Assembly: GCA_964020085.1 (NCBI GenBank)
Contig: OZ026595.1
Span: 741,001 to 805,000 of the forward strand
Reading direction: 5' to 3'
DNA length: 64,000 nucleotides
Source: Micromussa lordhowensis
Taxonomy: Eukaryota > Cnidaria > Anthozoa > Scleractinia > Lobophylliidae
Part shown: positions 1 to 11,307 of the stretch, piece by piece
Position numbering within the stretch: the first letter of the stretch is position 1
How the letters are laid out: each line of letters opens with the position of its first letter
Translations under genes and position numbers: made by a program
Notes under the pieces: generated by a model
Database searches by the model: none
Seen by the model: only the letters and a program-made list of their open reading frames with translations
Told to the model about the DNA's origin: nothing

Positions 1-422
1 AAACTTTCGGTGTTTTTACTTTTTAACTTTTTAGCCTTGTAAATAGAAATTATTTTAAACCAAAGCGAATATCATGGACACATAAATCTTTACATACGTA
101 CTTTACTAGGTCGGTTAGACTATGGAAGCCAAAAAGCTGTGTAGGCCTTCTACAAAATAATGCAACTATATAACTGCAATTGTAACAGATTAAAGATTAC
201 TCATATAGAACGAGTGAAGCTAAGAATTAAGAAATTAAGAATAGAAACTAATAATGACTGATTCGTCCGTAAAAGGAAATCAGTAGAAATCAGTAAAAAA
301 TTAAATTTTAAGTCAATCTTTTCCCGGCCTTCGTTCAAGTGCGCCAAAACCACAACTCCTTTCATTACAATGCGGTTTTCTGCCATTTTGATAGTCAACT
401 GAAACCTGTCGTATACATTACT
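1..422. other. no gene seen
   Basis: AT-rich sequence with only short incidental reading frames. Nothing in it resembles a coding exon, an RNA gene or a named repeat. Confidence 0.5.
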
Positions 423-685
423 GCGCCTTTCAATAACATGCGGACTCTAACATTCAAAGCTCAACCGACAAATTCGTTTTTCGCTACCGTCAATCACATC
501 AATCAAGTCAATCCCAGCTTCCGACTACGACCGAGCGCGCGGTAATCAAATCAAATCGTTGAGCACAGTTTAGACAACATAGTCGGAGGCTGGAAGGAGC
601 CCCCGAACATTTGATTTACGGTAGCGAATAACACATTTGTCGGTTGAGCTTTGAAATTTAGAGTCCGCATGTTATTGAAAGGCGC
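423..685. repeat. palindromic (foldback) repeat
   Basis: The stretch from about 423 to 500 (reading gcgcctttcaataacatgcg onward) returns as its reverse complement from about 611 to 685, with roughly 110 bases between the arms. The arms differ by a few bases, so this is an old foldback MITE-like element. No transposase is present. Confidence 0.75.
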
Positions 686-696
686 GGTAAGGATCG

Positions 697-951
697 TTTC
701 TTTGGGAAAATCCAAGATTGGATTCTTAAATCCGAAAAAATCCGTTTCAGCTAAACAGATTAATCCGAGATCACTCGTATCACGAGGCATCAAAGGAACT
801 GAAGAATCCTCGTGCATATAACAGGGGATTCTTCTGTGACCGTTTCTTTTATGCACCATAATCCGGGTAGTCTTGGATTAATCTGTTTAGTGCAAAAGCG
901 CAAATCCGTTTTTTGATCTAAGAAATTCAATTTTGGATTTTCCCAAAGAAA
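697..951. repeat. MITE-like inverted repeat
   Basis: The left arm (about 697-777: ctttgggaaaatccaa through cagattaatcc) is matched by an inverted right arm (about 870-951). It lies directly against the preceding palindrome. The arms are imperfect. It is non-coding and its superfamily is unknown. Confidence 0.7.
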
Positions 952-1328
952 AACACATTAAGTGCAGAAAAGTAAATTGCTGAAGAAAGTTGTCCGTTTT
1001 CGATTTTTCAATCATGAGATAAAGGAATTTCAAAAATTTAATTCCTTCTGATCAAGTAAATTCTTGGGCATTCCAAAGAGAATCAAAAGTAGCTGTCACT
1101 ACGTTTTATGTTTTTGCTTCTGACTTAAAAATAACTTATATTAGAAATTATTATTCAACAAATTGTAACACTATCCAAATATGGTCATGATGCTCTCGAT
1201 ATCCGTAACAGATATCCGGCGGTATACGTAGCTTCGTACGTGGGAAGAAAAAGTGAAGTGAGAAAATGTCGACAGAGAGATTTACAAGGATTTAGGCTGT
1301 TTTGTTATCAATTTGTTGAATAATAAAA

Positions 1329-1426
1329 CAATTATCCTGCTCAATCTCGCGGAATATCGTCTGATTTTACGGCCTCGTCGGCTAAGTATCAGACGATATT
1401 CCGCGCGATTTCGCAGGATAATTGTT
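1329..1426. repeat. short palindrome, ~37-bp arms
   Basis: The arm at 1329-1365 (acaattatcctgc ... cgcggaatatcgtctga) is repeated inverted at 1390-1426 around a 24-base loop. The arms are nearly identical, which fits a young foldback repeat. Confidence 0.8.
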
Positions 1427-4007
1427 AATTAGTCCATTACTGAATATCTTTTCCCAGTTTCCGAGTTATTTCCGCCGGTTTCTTTCTGCTTGGCATTTTC
1501 GTTTTGTTTTGAGTCAGAGGCAATATATTTATTGTTATTCAAATTTTGGATATGTTTTAATCAGAGGATTCCAAGGCTTAACTTTCGCCACTATCTTTTA
1601 CCCTGTAGTCGTTGAGATATTTAGGTCGAGGCAGTACCAACCACTTCTCACTAGACGCTGTTTACACTGCTGTGGCGTTTCAACAAGGCATAATTCTTTA
1701 ACCATTTTCACCTCCTTTCGGCACTAATCCTGCGTTTTTCGTCAACAAAAACAAGAGCTATTCGGAAACACTCTCCTGAGTAAATACTTTAAAATCTCTT
1801 TCTTTCTTTGAAACGATGTTTTTGAATGATGCTGACGTCACGATGACCCCCTGTATCGCTGGCTCGAGTACTCTGCGCATGTCACTGTAAGACATTTGTG
1901 TTTTCGTATGTTTTCTGTGTGGTTCGCAGAAACGATATAAAAAACGTAGGGAAGACGGAAACGTTCAGTTCTTTTTTTTTTTTCTTTTTTGGATTTAATG
2001 ACTACGGTTAACGAACTATGGATTAGTGTATATAGACAGGGCGTTATACTATAAGCTCCTGTCGAAACTACGTAAAAATGTTGCATTCCAGTATCTTTTT
2101 CTAATAATACAGACATCATTTCGTTGCCACTATACTTGTAAGGAAGATTAGTAATTAAAAATAATAATAATTTTAGAGTGAACAGTGTAAAAGAACTATT
2201 CAAAAATTACGATTGATTTCTTCTCACTTTCAGTCTGATCACTGAAATTCTTACTACATGAAAGTCAAGTTTTTCATTACGAAATATCCTTTATTTACGC
2301 GCAATCTATATTTTTCCATTTTACGCAAACAGGCCAAGCTGTATCTCAAACGTAAATTTGAGTTTTAGCCATCAAAGTCTTCATTTTGTAAACTTGATTG
2401 TATTAATTCCTGAGTGCAATGACGAAAAATGTTTTGTCACTTCCAAACGATAAAGGATGCTTCTAAACACTCTCTTTACTTTTCCATAAGGAGTTGTTTG
2501 TTTCAAATAAACATATAAACAAGAAATCAACAGTTTACCAAGAGTTTACCTCAATATTGAATCTTCCTCTGCGGCAATTCAGGTGCAGACGGTACCTCTC
2601 AGGATTAATCTGAAAAAATGTTTGGTTAAATCCATTTTTCATTTCATTTTATATATTTTTTTAGTCGGAAGTGAGGTAATTTGTCTTCAATATCTGGAAT
2701 TCATATTAGATGACATTGCATTTATCCTCAATTTGGAAAGAATTTCAATTGACGCGTTCTTTAACGTACATAAAATAGACTAGAAATATGACAACAGTGC
2801 TTTACGCCTACGAAAACAATCGAGCCACATTCAACGTTTTCCGCAAACGCAATCCCTTTAAATACAACGAGGTCAGTTTAAAAGATAACGCAGCACTGAG
2901 TGAAAATCTAGTTTTAGTGCTGTAGTACTTTTTGTCTTGGCCTATCTCAGTTTTTGAGCGAGGAAAAAACATATTTTTCCAGCCGCTGAATTGTTTTTCT
3001 ACCTAGGCATCTAAGTGCGTGCGAGATTTTTCATCCATGTCATTTAGTGTAGGCCATGAGGACAATATTAAGTACAGGTGCGTGTTGTGGTTTAATCGGA
3101 ATGTCGACCACTGGCTAGACATAACTGACGATTTTCCCTATTTTAACTTCAACAACAAATTTGCTAATTTTTTTTTGCCAGCTCACTAAATTGTCGAATT
3201 CATTTACAAAGGTCTTTCATCTGATATTAGCAAGTGTTGGTTAACAACAAATACACAAAATTCCGGAAATATAAATTTGTAGACTGAAACGTGATCGAGT
3301 TGACAAAGATTATTTGTTTTTCTTTTAAAGGGTCTTCGCGACTAAGAAATTTGATCATGAGAATGATAATCTTTTTGACAAATACACTCTTATGTTGAAG
3401 ATAACACCGAATTTCTAAAGATTCTTCAACAATCTCAACGTACAATAAACATTTTTAGCTTGGTAGGCTGATGCCCCATTATAGACCTTGTGATGATACT
3501 GCGCTCTTGCCAGAATTCTTGTTTTTAAATGTTCAAATAGTCAAGTGTATATGAACGAATAACTCAGTTTTAGATGGATAAGAGAACAGTTCTCTAGAAA
3601 ATATCACGTGGTCTGTAACGGAAAACAAACCGCCCTAGCTAAGTTCTATAGATCACCTGTAATTGTTCTCTGGGAAAAGTTTGTCCAGGGTTCCTTGTTT
3701 AGACCAGTCCCGGGCTCAAAACATTGATTCTTTTTCTCGGTGAAGTGTCATGTTGCGCTTGTGTGGTTCATCGGGGTATATCAAAATTAAGTCCGGTAGT
3801 TGATGGTTTTATTTATTCTCAACACTAGTCAGCTTACCAATGCATTGGTAATGTAAGGAGAAATTAAAACTTTGTCGACATCCTATCTACTTTAGTCATA
3901 TGAGTCTAAACATCTATACTACAGGCATCTATCATAGTTTATAGTTTATCCACAAATATATTTAACTATTCGACAGGCGGTACGTCAGCGTGTGCAAAGA
4001 AGTAACA
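1427..4007. other. gene-free AT-rich stretch
   Basis: About 2.6 kb with no coding exon I can support. Open frames here are short, lack a recognisable domain and have AT-driven composition. No clear repeat boundary is visible. Confidence 0.5.
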
Positions 4008-4312
4008 TTAAAGGGACACAGTCAGCTTTGTGACTGCGTTGACCTGGACGCTAGCTTTTCTCACTTTGAAAAAAGTTTACCTCAACCTGAAATCAAAGTT
4101 CATGCAGAAATCCGCTTCATTTTCCGCAGTATTTGCTTGATTTTCAACCGTTTACTGAAAAATCTGTTTTTGAGTGTCCTTTTTTCTTATCCTATGATAT
4201 TATTTTTATCATATCTGGTTAAAAACAGCATTTATCGCGTCTCTGTTACATGCAAATTAGCAATTGAATGGTATGTAATGCGCATGTGTACCAGCTGACT
4301 GTGTCCCTTTAA
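4008..4312. mobile_element. TTAA-flanked MITE (piggyBac-like)
   Basis: A TTAA at 4008-4011 is followed by agggacacagtcagct. The reverse complement, ending in agggaca's complement and TTAA, closes the element at 4312. TTAA target duplication with terminal inverted repeats is characteristic of piggyBac-type elements. The interior of about 300 bp has no transposase, so this is a non-autonomous copy. Confidence 0.75.
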
Positions 4313-5157
4313 AATGTTGAAATTTCGGCAAAACTCTGAATTATATGATGATCTGACTAAATTGCCAAAAATGCTTGAATATCCGCAGAATTTTAAACTA
4401 TAAATACTCTGGGATTCATTGACGTTCCAGCATTGTTTCAAGTTAGATTTAATGTCTAGGTTCTAAATTGGACTCACGTTTTCCTGAGATTTTGAGTGAA
4501 AACGCGAAAACTACACGGCAGGTCATGAACTCAACTAAAAAAGTAAAATGAAAGGTTTTTTATGGTTTTACCTAAGAGTTCTGTGGCAACACTATAAACA
4601 AATAAACAAACAGGCAAACACATATTGTGGGCTAAACATGAACTATCAAGAATTCCATCTGCTTAGAGGCAGGCAAGTTGGTTGTTATGATTTTTAAAAC
4701 TCGGGTTAAGACCCTTGGTCACGCTGCCTCTACATGAAATTGTCTTGCAAATCTCTTAATATATTCAGATCCCAAGCGATAAACTTTGGGCTAAATGACT
4801 GTTATAATTTTAGTAATATATCATACACGAAAGACCGTGTTTGACCACGTTTTCAAACGCCGAGATTAGAGTTGAAAATGCGACGTGCAGCGGAGTATAT
4901 TTGACGAATTTCGAGGTGTTTGGAAGTGTGGTCATAACGTTGTCTGGAGTGTTTGATATATCTTCTCAATCGAAGCTAAAACTAAGGAGAAAACAGAGAA
5001 ACAAAATCGTAGAAATCTATGCTAATTAAGATCAGATATCCAAACAACGTCACGGTCATGATTTCCTTTGCTTACACTTGACGAATTATTAATGAGCTTA
5101 ATTTCAGTTCCGATAATCTGGTGGTATACATTGATATCCATTAAGATGATTTCAGAC
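4313..5157. other. gene-free spacer
   Basis: The region downstream of gene A contains only short unsupported frames. I see no repeat boundary or RNA gene. Confidence 0.45.
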
Positions 5158-5829
5158 CTAAGGAAATAGAGAACATTCACAACATGCGCGAATCTCCTGT
5201 GAGTATACCTTAAAGGTACTTCCCGTAAACACCAGAAAATCCTGATTTAAAGCCGTGTTCTGGCAGATTCCAAACACTTCTGGTACTCCGCAGAGCTCGG
5301 CTTCCCCTTCACAAAGTACCTCGTTGATGTAGCGTGGAACCTTGTCAGGACCCAAGTCTGTTATTGCTGGGCAGACTTTGCAAAGCCTGATAAGGCCTCC
5401 TGTCGTCGTCTCGCAAGGTCCAGTGATGACAGTCACAGGATACGAGGTAGCTCTCTTGATGATTCTACCCCTGCTTCTTTTCTTTCTAAATAGTGATTCA
5501 CTCTGAAAGCCGTTGTCATCTAGCCTTGTAGCGTGAATGTGCGATTCGTTCAATAGTGAGGACGCCGACAGAAGACCTCCGCTTTTTATCAGCATCATCC
5601 GCGAATGGCAGGAGACCAGATCAGGGAACTGCCTCGCCTCCTGGGGGGTAAATGCCATGTACAGGGAATTGAAGTATCCCAGGGGTCCCGCAGACCTGTT
5701 GAAACTTTGGAGGATCTTCTCGAAGGCTTCGCTGTTCTGACATGATGTTTGCTCTGAAGTGTCCTCGTTCTCTAAAGTTCCCCAGAATTGGTAGAACCCA
5801 ACGGCAAACAACAGTAGGCGAGGAAGCAT
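5158..5829 (-). CDS. Gene A: secreted cysteine-rich pre-pro-protein
   Basis: The long exon encodes about 223 residues from the ATG at 5829. A hydrophobic signal sequence occupies residues 1-17. The pro-region has the family motif GYFNSLYMAFTPQEA at about 51-65. Basic processing sites follow, RKKR at 115-118 and IIKR at 123-126. The cysteine domain runs from Cys139 to Cys219, with RLCKVC, PRYINEVLC and a final IRACCEC, giving nine cysteines. The ATG directly follows a CAG preceded by a pyrimidine-rich tract, the same place where the paralogues have a 3' splice site. An upstream exon is therefore likely, but I did not find a convincing one; the frame also stays open to an ATG at 5856. It is probably an extracellular ligand by analogy with cystine-knot factors, but its receptor and role are unknown. 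Confidence 0.85.
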   Translation of the reverse strand: MLPRLLLFAVGFYQFWGTLENEDTSEQTSCQNSEAFEKILQSFNRSAGPLGYFNSLYMAFTPQEARQFPDLVSCHSRMMLIKSGGLLSASSLLNESHIHATRLDDNGFQSESLFRKKRSRGRIIKRATSYPVTVITGPCETTTGGLIRLCKVCPAITDLGPDKVPRYINEVLCEGEAELCGVPEVFGICQNTALNQDFLVFTGSTFKVYSQEIRACCECSLFP

Positions 5830-6049
5830 CTGACGTAAAGAGAAAGAATTAATCATGATTTAGTGAATGAAATGTAAAAGTCAGTGCAATGCCATGTTCT
5901 ACGCTGTCACAAAACAGGGCTGTTATTTGAGCATACGAGGGAAATTCGGCTGTTTTTTAATTAAAAATAATTCTAATATAAATATAATGTACATCTACAT
6001 CGAATAAAATAGTAAATAAACGATAAACTCTATTTGGTGGGAAAATATG
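5830..6049. other. upstream flank of gene A
   Basis: AT-rich sequence containing the likely splice acceptor tract next to gene A (about 5830-5850 on the minus strand). No promoter element is clear. Confidence 0.35.
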
Positions 6050-7345
6050 CTCTTATATTTGTCCGCTCAGGAGCCCTGGGCAACTGTAACAACTGGAGAG
6101 GAATCACCCTTCTGTCTGTCCCCAGCAACATCAAGCTCATCATCAGACGGATCTCTGAAGTGACTTCGACAAGAGCAAGCAGGTTTTCGAAAAGGACGAG
6201 GATGCACGGACCAGATATTCACTCTGCACAGCATCATAGAACTGTGCACTGAATGGCAGAGGCAGTTGTACATCACTACGTGAACTTTGAGAAGGCTTTC
6301 GACAGGATCCATCGAGAACGTCTGTTGTGCATACTCAGGGCATATGGAATTCCACAAAAGATCGTCCTTGTCATTAAGAGCTTCTACAACAACTTCAAGT
6401 GCAGAGTGGGGAACAGCGAATCCAGCTTTGATGTGAAGACCGGTGTTAGACAAAGATGTCCTATGTCGGTGTTGCTCTTCATCCTGACGATTGACTGGTT
6501 GATGCGGCAAACAACATCGGACCGACCACGTGGCATCAGGTTGGACCCTTTTCTCGACCCTTGAAGATCTGGAATTCGCTGATGACCTAGCGCTTGTCTC
6601 ACATACTCATCAACACATCCAAGAGATAACCACCCGTGCTTGCACAACAAGTAGGCCTGAAGATCAGCCAGAAGAAGACAGAAGTGATGATTCTGAATGT
6701 ACCAAACCCTTCGCCGGTAAAAGTGAACAGAGATGATCTTCCAACAACCGAAGAATTCACCTACCTCGGTAACACTGTCAGGTATGATGGCGGAGCAGGC
6801 AGCGACATCAGGAATCTCCTCAAAGACCAGGAACGCCTTCAGAATGTTTAACAACGTGTGGAAGTCATCCCAATACACCACCAAGACCAAGCTACGACTG
6901 TACCAGAGCTGCGTACTTTCCACCCTACTGTACGGCGCCTCAGAACACTGGAGGATGACTGCAAGTGACCTCAACAAACTGTCCACCTTCCACACCCAGA
7001 ACTTTAGAAGAATCCTGCGAATATTCTGACCCGAGACCATCTCCAACCAACATCTTCTCACCTGCTGCAACCAAGACAGCATGGGCACCATTATCACGCG
7101 AAGGCAATGGAGATGGATCGGACATGTGATAAGAAGAGAGCCAGGCAACATCTCCCGCACAGCCCTTCACTGGACACCAGAGGGGAAGTGGAAACGAGAG
7201 TATACCAAAGAACACCTGACGTCGAACTATGGAAGGGGAGCTCAAGGTCCTCCATCACGCCTGGGTGACCGTTCAGAAGCCGGCCCAGAACAGACAGGAG
7301 TGGGATACCTTTGTTACTGTCCTACATGCCAGCCGGCATAACTGG
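6050..7345 (+). mobile_element. decayed LINE (reverse transcriptase, C-terminal part)
   Basis: Three shifting forward frames together read as a non-LTR reverse transcriptase. They show NCNNWRGITLLSVPSN near 6075, a fragment ending in FEKAFDRIHRE near 6290, GVRQRCPMSVLLF near 6445, and the catalytic FADDLAL near 6578. These are followed by GLKISQKKTEVM, a typical TYLGNTV region near 6760, and a C-terminal RRQWRWIGHVIRRE near 7100. This order matches RT-type LINEs (RTE/CR1-like clades). At least three frame changes and an in-frame stop before FEKAFD show it is dead. The endonuclease and the 5' end are missing. Confidence 0.9.
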
Positions 7346-8929
7346 CATCAGTGAGAGTGATTATCTGTTACGAGAAGCGAGGAGGTTTGAGCTTCGCGAA
7401 ACAGATAATGCCCGAGGACAAATACACGAGTTAGAAGTGAATTCTGTGACAGAATAATGAATCCTTGTAAGGATGTTCCACGCAGGCAAGTAAGATTGGG
7501 TTTGTATTTATGAGAACAGGGGCTTGCCTGTGGATTAATCCTGAGAGCGAAGAAGCAGAGTACTTTATTCCAGCTAGCAAAGAAATCTGCTTAGCAACAG
7601 AATATCTTATTATGTGATCTCCCGTAACTTTTCGAATCTCAAAAATAAATCTTATAAAAGCCAAAACTAAAAAAAGATTTACTCAGAAGATATTGTAGTT
7701 AATGAAACAATCGATAGGCGTCCAAAGCAATAAAACTTATGAATGTTATTTTTTTATATCATTTACCTCAAACGGAGCCCAATATATCTACTCTGTGCCC
7801 TGGCAGTTTTCACCACAAAGAAAATGAGAATATTCAAACTAAAATAGAAAATAAATCAAATAAATAGAACAAAACTCCCAAACGCAGTAAGAGCATCTGC
7901 GTTCCAGTAACGATTGAAAAAACTGTAGTTACTATTTCACTTGACCAGATAAATTACATTTTGAGCTCTCACTATTAATTATTAGAAGTTGTAACGTTAT
8001 ACTATCACGCATAACAGAACTTAGTTATACCTTTTGCGCGTGCGGAATTCTAATCTTTGACGTGTGGCCTGCTAACCTTTGCTTTCGCCCTGAAACTTAC
8101 TAAGGGAAACCTACACAGGGTTCTATCTTATTATATAAATTAGGAAGTGTCAAGTGTGGAGTTCTCTACTCACTAATGACCTGCTAAAGAATTAACAGAG
8201 TGGTAATAGAAGTGCCTTGAAAGGTCGCATGGATATCACACTTATGGTCGATTTTTTTCATTTATTGGGCACTTGAAGATTTAATTTAAAGAGAACAAAA
8301 TTCTCATTAGACTTTATTGATTTTCTGTTTTATTTATTGTAATACACTGTTTAGAAAGGATGCATACGAAATGTAAGAACATGCACAACTCAACATATAT
8401 TCCTGAATGAAACACAAAATAAGCAATACAGTTCTTTTTTATGACACTAATCAAAATAGCTATCCCCCTCAACTTTCATATGGTTACTCTTAGAATGATT
8501 GGCAGCTTAACTCATTAACTGTATATTGTATTTTATCGCGAGATAAATAGTATTACAAAAAAAATATTTTTCTGTTGATAATTTCATTCATCAGTTTGTC
8601 GGCTCCGCCTTCTTGACAGTGCTAAAAAAGTTTCCTCGCTTGTCCTTTGAAAGTTTCATTTTTTTAGCAATGTATTCCAGTTGCGATTAACACGGTTGAG
8701 AGGTCCCTTGTTAAATTATTATAGGCCCGGAAACTAAGAACACTCGATTACAGTAGTGGTATCACGACATTTGAAAAGAAGACTTGTCTTTCTGGTGTGC
8801 GCAAAATTGGTTTTAAAAGACTTTTTTGACGCTCCTTTATTAGAGCAAATATCACTGATCTTTACCTAGTTTTGTGAATTATAGGAAATTAATTTACTAT
8901 GTTCTACTGTCTAATCCTCAATAATTGTA
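7346..8929. other. gene-free spacer
   Basis: About 1.6 kb of AT-rich sequence after the LINE. No exon, RNA gene or repeat boundary could be supported. Confidence 0.45.
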
Positions 8930-9088
8930 TTGTGGTAGTGGCGAAGCTAAGCTTTTGCTCCTTTGGCCACTACACACTTTTCTCTTACGCTCTATTTTCT
9001 TTTTTCTTTTTGTTAATTTTGTTAATTGAATTATTTCCATGTAACTAATATAAGTGTAAATATATTGAATTAAATTGAATTAAGATAT
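8930..9088. repeat. possible LINE/SINE 3' tail with hairpin
   Basis: A hairpin (gtagtggc ... gccactac, 8935-8973) is followed by a pyrimidine-rich run and an imperfect ttgaattaaattgaatta tail. This layout resembles the 3' ends of CR1/L2-type elements seen elsewhere in the window. The assignment is tentative. Confidence 0.4.
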
Positions 9089-9890
9089 GGCACTATGAAA
9101 AAGTTAAGTTAAATCAGGTTTTAGTATTTTCTTAATAGGGCTTGTTCATCTTGAAAAATAAAGATGATTTTTTTTAGCTTTGTTCAGTGCGCAACGTGGA
9201 TAGATAAGATTCCTGATTAAGACGAAAATATCCTCATTTACTCAGTTAAATCAAGTCATCATTCTTCTCTACATGGTAAAAGCCTTCTTCTTATATATAT
9301 ATGAGCAAAATAATTATAAAAACCATTCTGATTTCTGGTTTGCCAACACGTAATGCAGTGCCATGATCTGTAGCCCAGAAATTATATAGGACACAGTCTA
9401 CATGACAAACATTTAATGACCTTTAACTTAGTTATATGTTCAAACACTTCATATGATGTCACTAGGCTATTGTAAACAGCTGTTGGTAACTATTGTATTT
9501 TTTCTTATACCCTATAGGTTACGTCCCGTAATATCGTAAAAAAAATTATGTGGTATTTTATACTTTTTATAAGTAGACTCTTCCAAGACCAGATTTTATT
9601 GCTAAAAATTTAACTCAATGGTCCGAATTTCGACATCATAAAGTGAAAATGTAAACTATATACGTTACTGTATCAAAGGAACAAAAATTGAACAAAGGGG
9701 CCCTCCGTCTTCAACGTTGAATCTGTTGGAGTTTTACTGTTAAAAGAACTTATGATTATCACTTGCTAAAGCAATATATGTTTTGAATAGACGGCGAGGT
9801 GTTTTGTAGAAGATACAGTTGAAACAGTTACTGTCGTGCGCCATTTTGGCACATGCAACGTGCACGTGCTACTCCTGACAATAAAAGGTG
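9089..9890. other. gene-free spacer downstream of gene B
   Basis: AT-rich sequence with a short TA run near 9293. Nothing coding was recognised. Confidence 0.4.
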
Positions 9891-11307
9891 TTAGAACATA
9901 AAGCATTCGCAACAGCTTCTGATCTCCTGAGTAAAGGGTGCTAGTGTTTCCTGGCCAGTCGCCGGATCACACTGCCATATCAATAGCGTCTGAGGTATTG
10001 ATGTGGTTTTGCAGTATCCACTACCTTGCACACCACAAAGCGTGTACTCTGTCTGGCAAATGACTTCGTTGATATAACGAGGAAACCTGTCTGGGCCTAG
10101 GTCGGTAACGACAGGGCACGCGTTGCAATATGGGAAACTGCTCTGAGTAGAGGTGCAAGCGCCCGTCGATAAGGGGGCTGATAAACTTGAAGATTCTTTT
10201 GCAGCTCCTGAAAAGTTCCCTGGTTGCTGCGTGATCAGGTTTTTGAAGTTGTTAAACACCTCTTTCATAGTGAAGGCCATGTAGTTTTTGTTGAATTTGC
10301 CCAGAGGTCCACCGCCACTTTTGTTTAACTGCGTCAGGGCTTGTTGTGTAGTGGGTGGTGAACACGCTTGCAACGTTTTCAATTCATCTTGTGAGGTGAG
10401 CAGCAAGAACTGAACCAAAAGGAACAAGACCTGTTGATTCAAGTAAGTATGAGTTAGAACACGCGCTTGCAATGCGAGACACTGTTGTAGGTTTACGTAC
10501 AAATAAGTAAATGGCAATCGCACAATCATCTCGTACAATTCCTGGTCAGTAGAAGAAGTAAGTAGGAGCTAGAGAACATGCTTGCAATGACAATGCGACA
10601 AACTGTCGTACATATGTACGTACAAATAAGTATGGGAATCGCACAATCCAATCCTTGTACAATTCATTGTTAATAAAACCAAATCTATTGTAGGACATTA
10701 CTATTGGGTACTAAGGAAAAAGGGCGAAATAGCATTTACCGCCATTATCTCATCTAGTGGAGCTAGTATTCTTCAGGTTCAGAACCCTAACTACAGACTA
10801 ACTACAGACCTAACCCTAACTACAGACGTCCTTCTTCAGGGCACACCTTCTTAAGATTTGTAATGCCCGTGTTTTGTGAGTTACTATGCGTAACTATGAT
10901 GCAGGCTATATGTTTCTGGTCTAATTTCAGTTTAAATTTTCAAGCATATTCAAAGAATCCTAGGCATGTTCTTCAAAGTTAACCCCACGACAGTGAGAGG
11001 AGGGGTTAATGAACAGTTAATGGACACTTCCCCATCCTTCTTCAGGTTTTCGTGTCTTTCGTGTTTTTTTTGTGTCACCAATTAGTGCTTTGCGCTAGAG
11101 AATCCTGACACGCTAATAAAGTTTACTAGTACTACTACTACTAAAGCGGTCAAACGGCAGCTTCCGGAAACTTGCGGTATAATGTTCAGTTAAGCCGGAA
11201 TGATTTGAAGTCTAAAGTCATAATATCTAAGTTGTATACATATACAACTATTAAATATGTAGTAAGAAAATAAAAGTATTTACCTTCGATTCCAAAACAA
11301 AACCCAT
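9891..11307 (-). CDS. Gene B: secreted cysteine-rich pre-pro-protein (two exons)
   Basis: Exon 2 is 9891-10430 and starts after a CAG acceptor. The proposed exon 1 is 11284-11307 (ATG, eight codons MGFVLESK, then donor GTAAAT). The join is phase 0 and gives a 187-residue protein, the shortest in the family. The signal peptide is residues 1 to about 21 (VLFLLVQFLLLTS core). The pro-region motif GKFNKNYMAFTMKE lies at about 49-62. The cysteine domain is at about 100-185, with CNAC, RFPRYINEVIC and IRSCCEC. An extra Cys in the loop (QCDPATG) brings the total to ten. There is no clear furin site between pro-region and cysteine domain, unlike most relatives. The acceptor is sound by analogy. Exon 1 is inferred from frame and splice consensus only. 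Confidence 0.83.
10437..10672. repeat. tandem duplication in gene B intron
   Basis: A segment of about 115 bp containing aacacgcgcttgcaatgc, tacgtacaaataagta and aatcgcacaatc occurs twice in a row (about 10437-10553 and 10556-10672). The first copy starts immediately beside the exon 2 acceptor of gene B, so the duplication lies at the end of its intron. Confidence 0.75.
10760..11150. repeat. simple repeats in gene B intron
   Basis: Irregular copies of ctaactacaga at about 10786-10828, and a TAC microsatellite at about 11126-11145. The latter follows a possible retroelement tail with a gtgc...gcgctag hairpin near 11085. The sequence is simple and low in information. Confidence 0.4.

Noticed and set aside
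10431..10538. In-frame N-terminal extension of gene B
   Set aside because: It is part of the intronic tandem duplication and precedes the conserved acceptor position.
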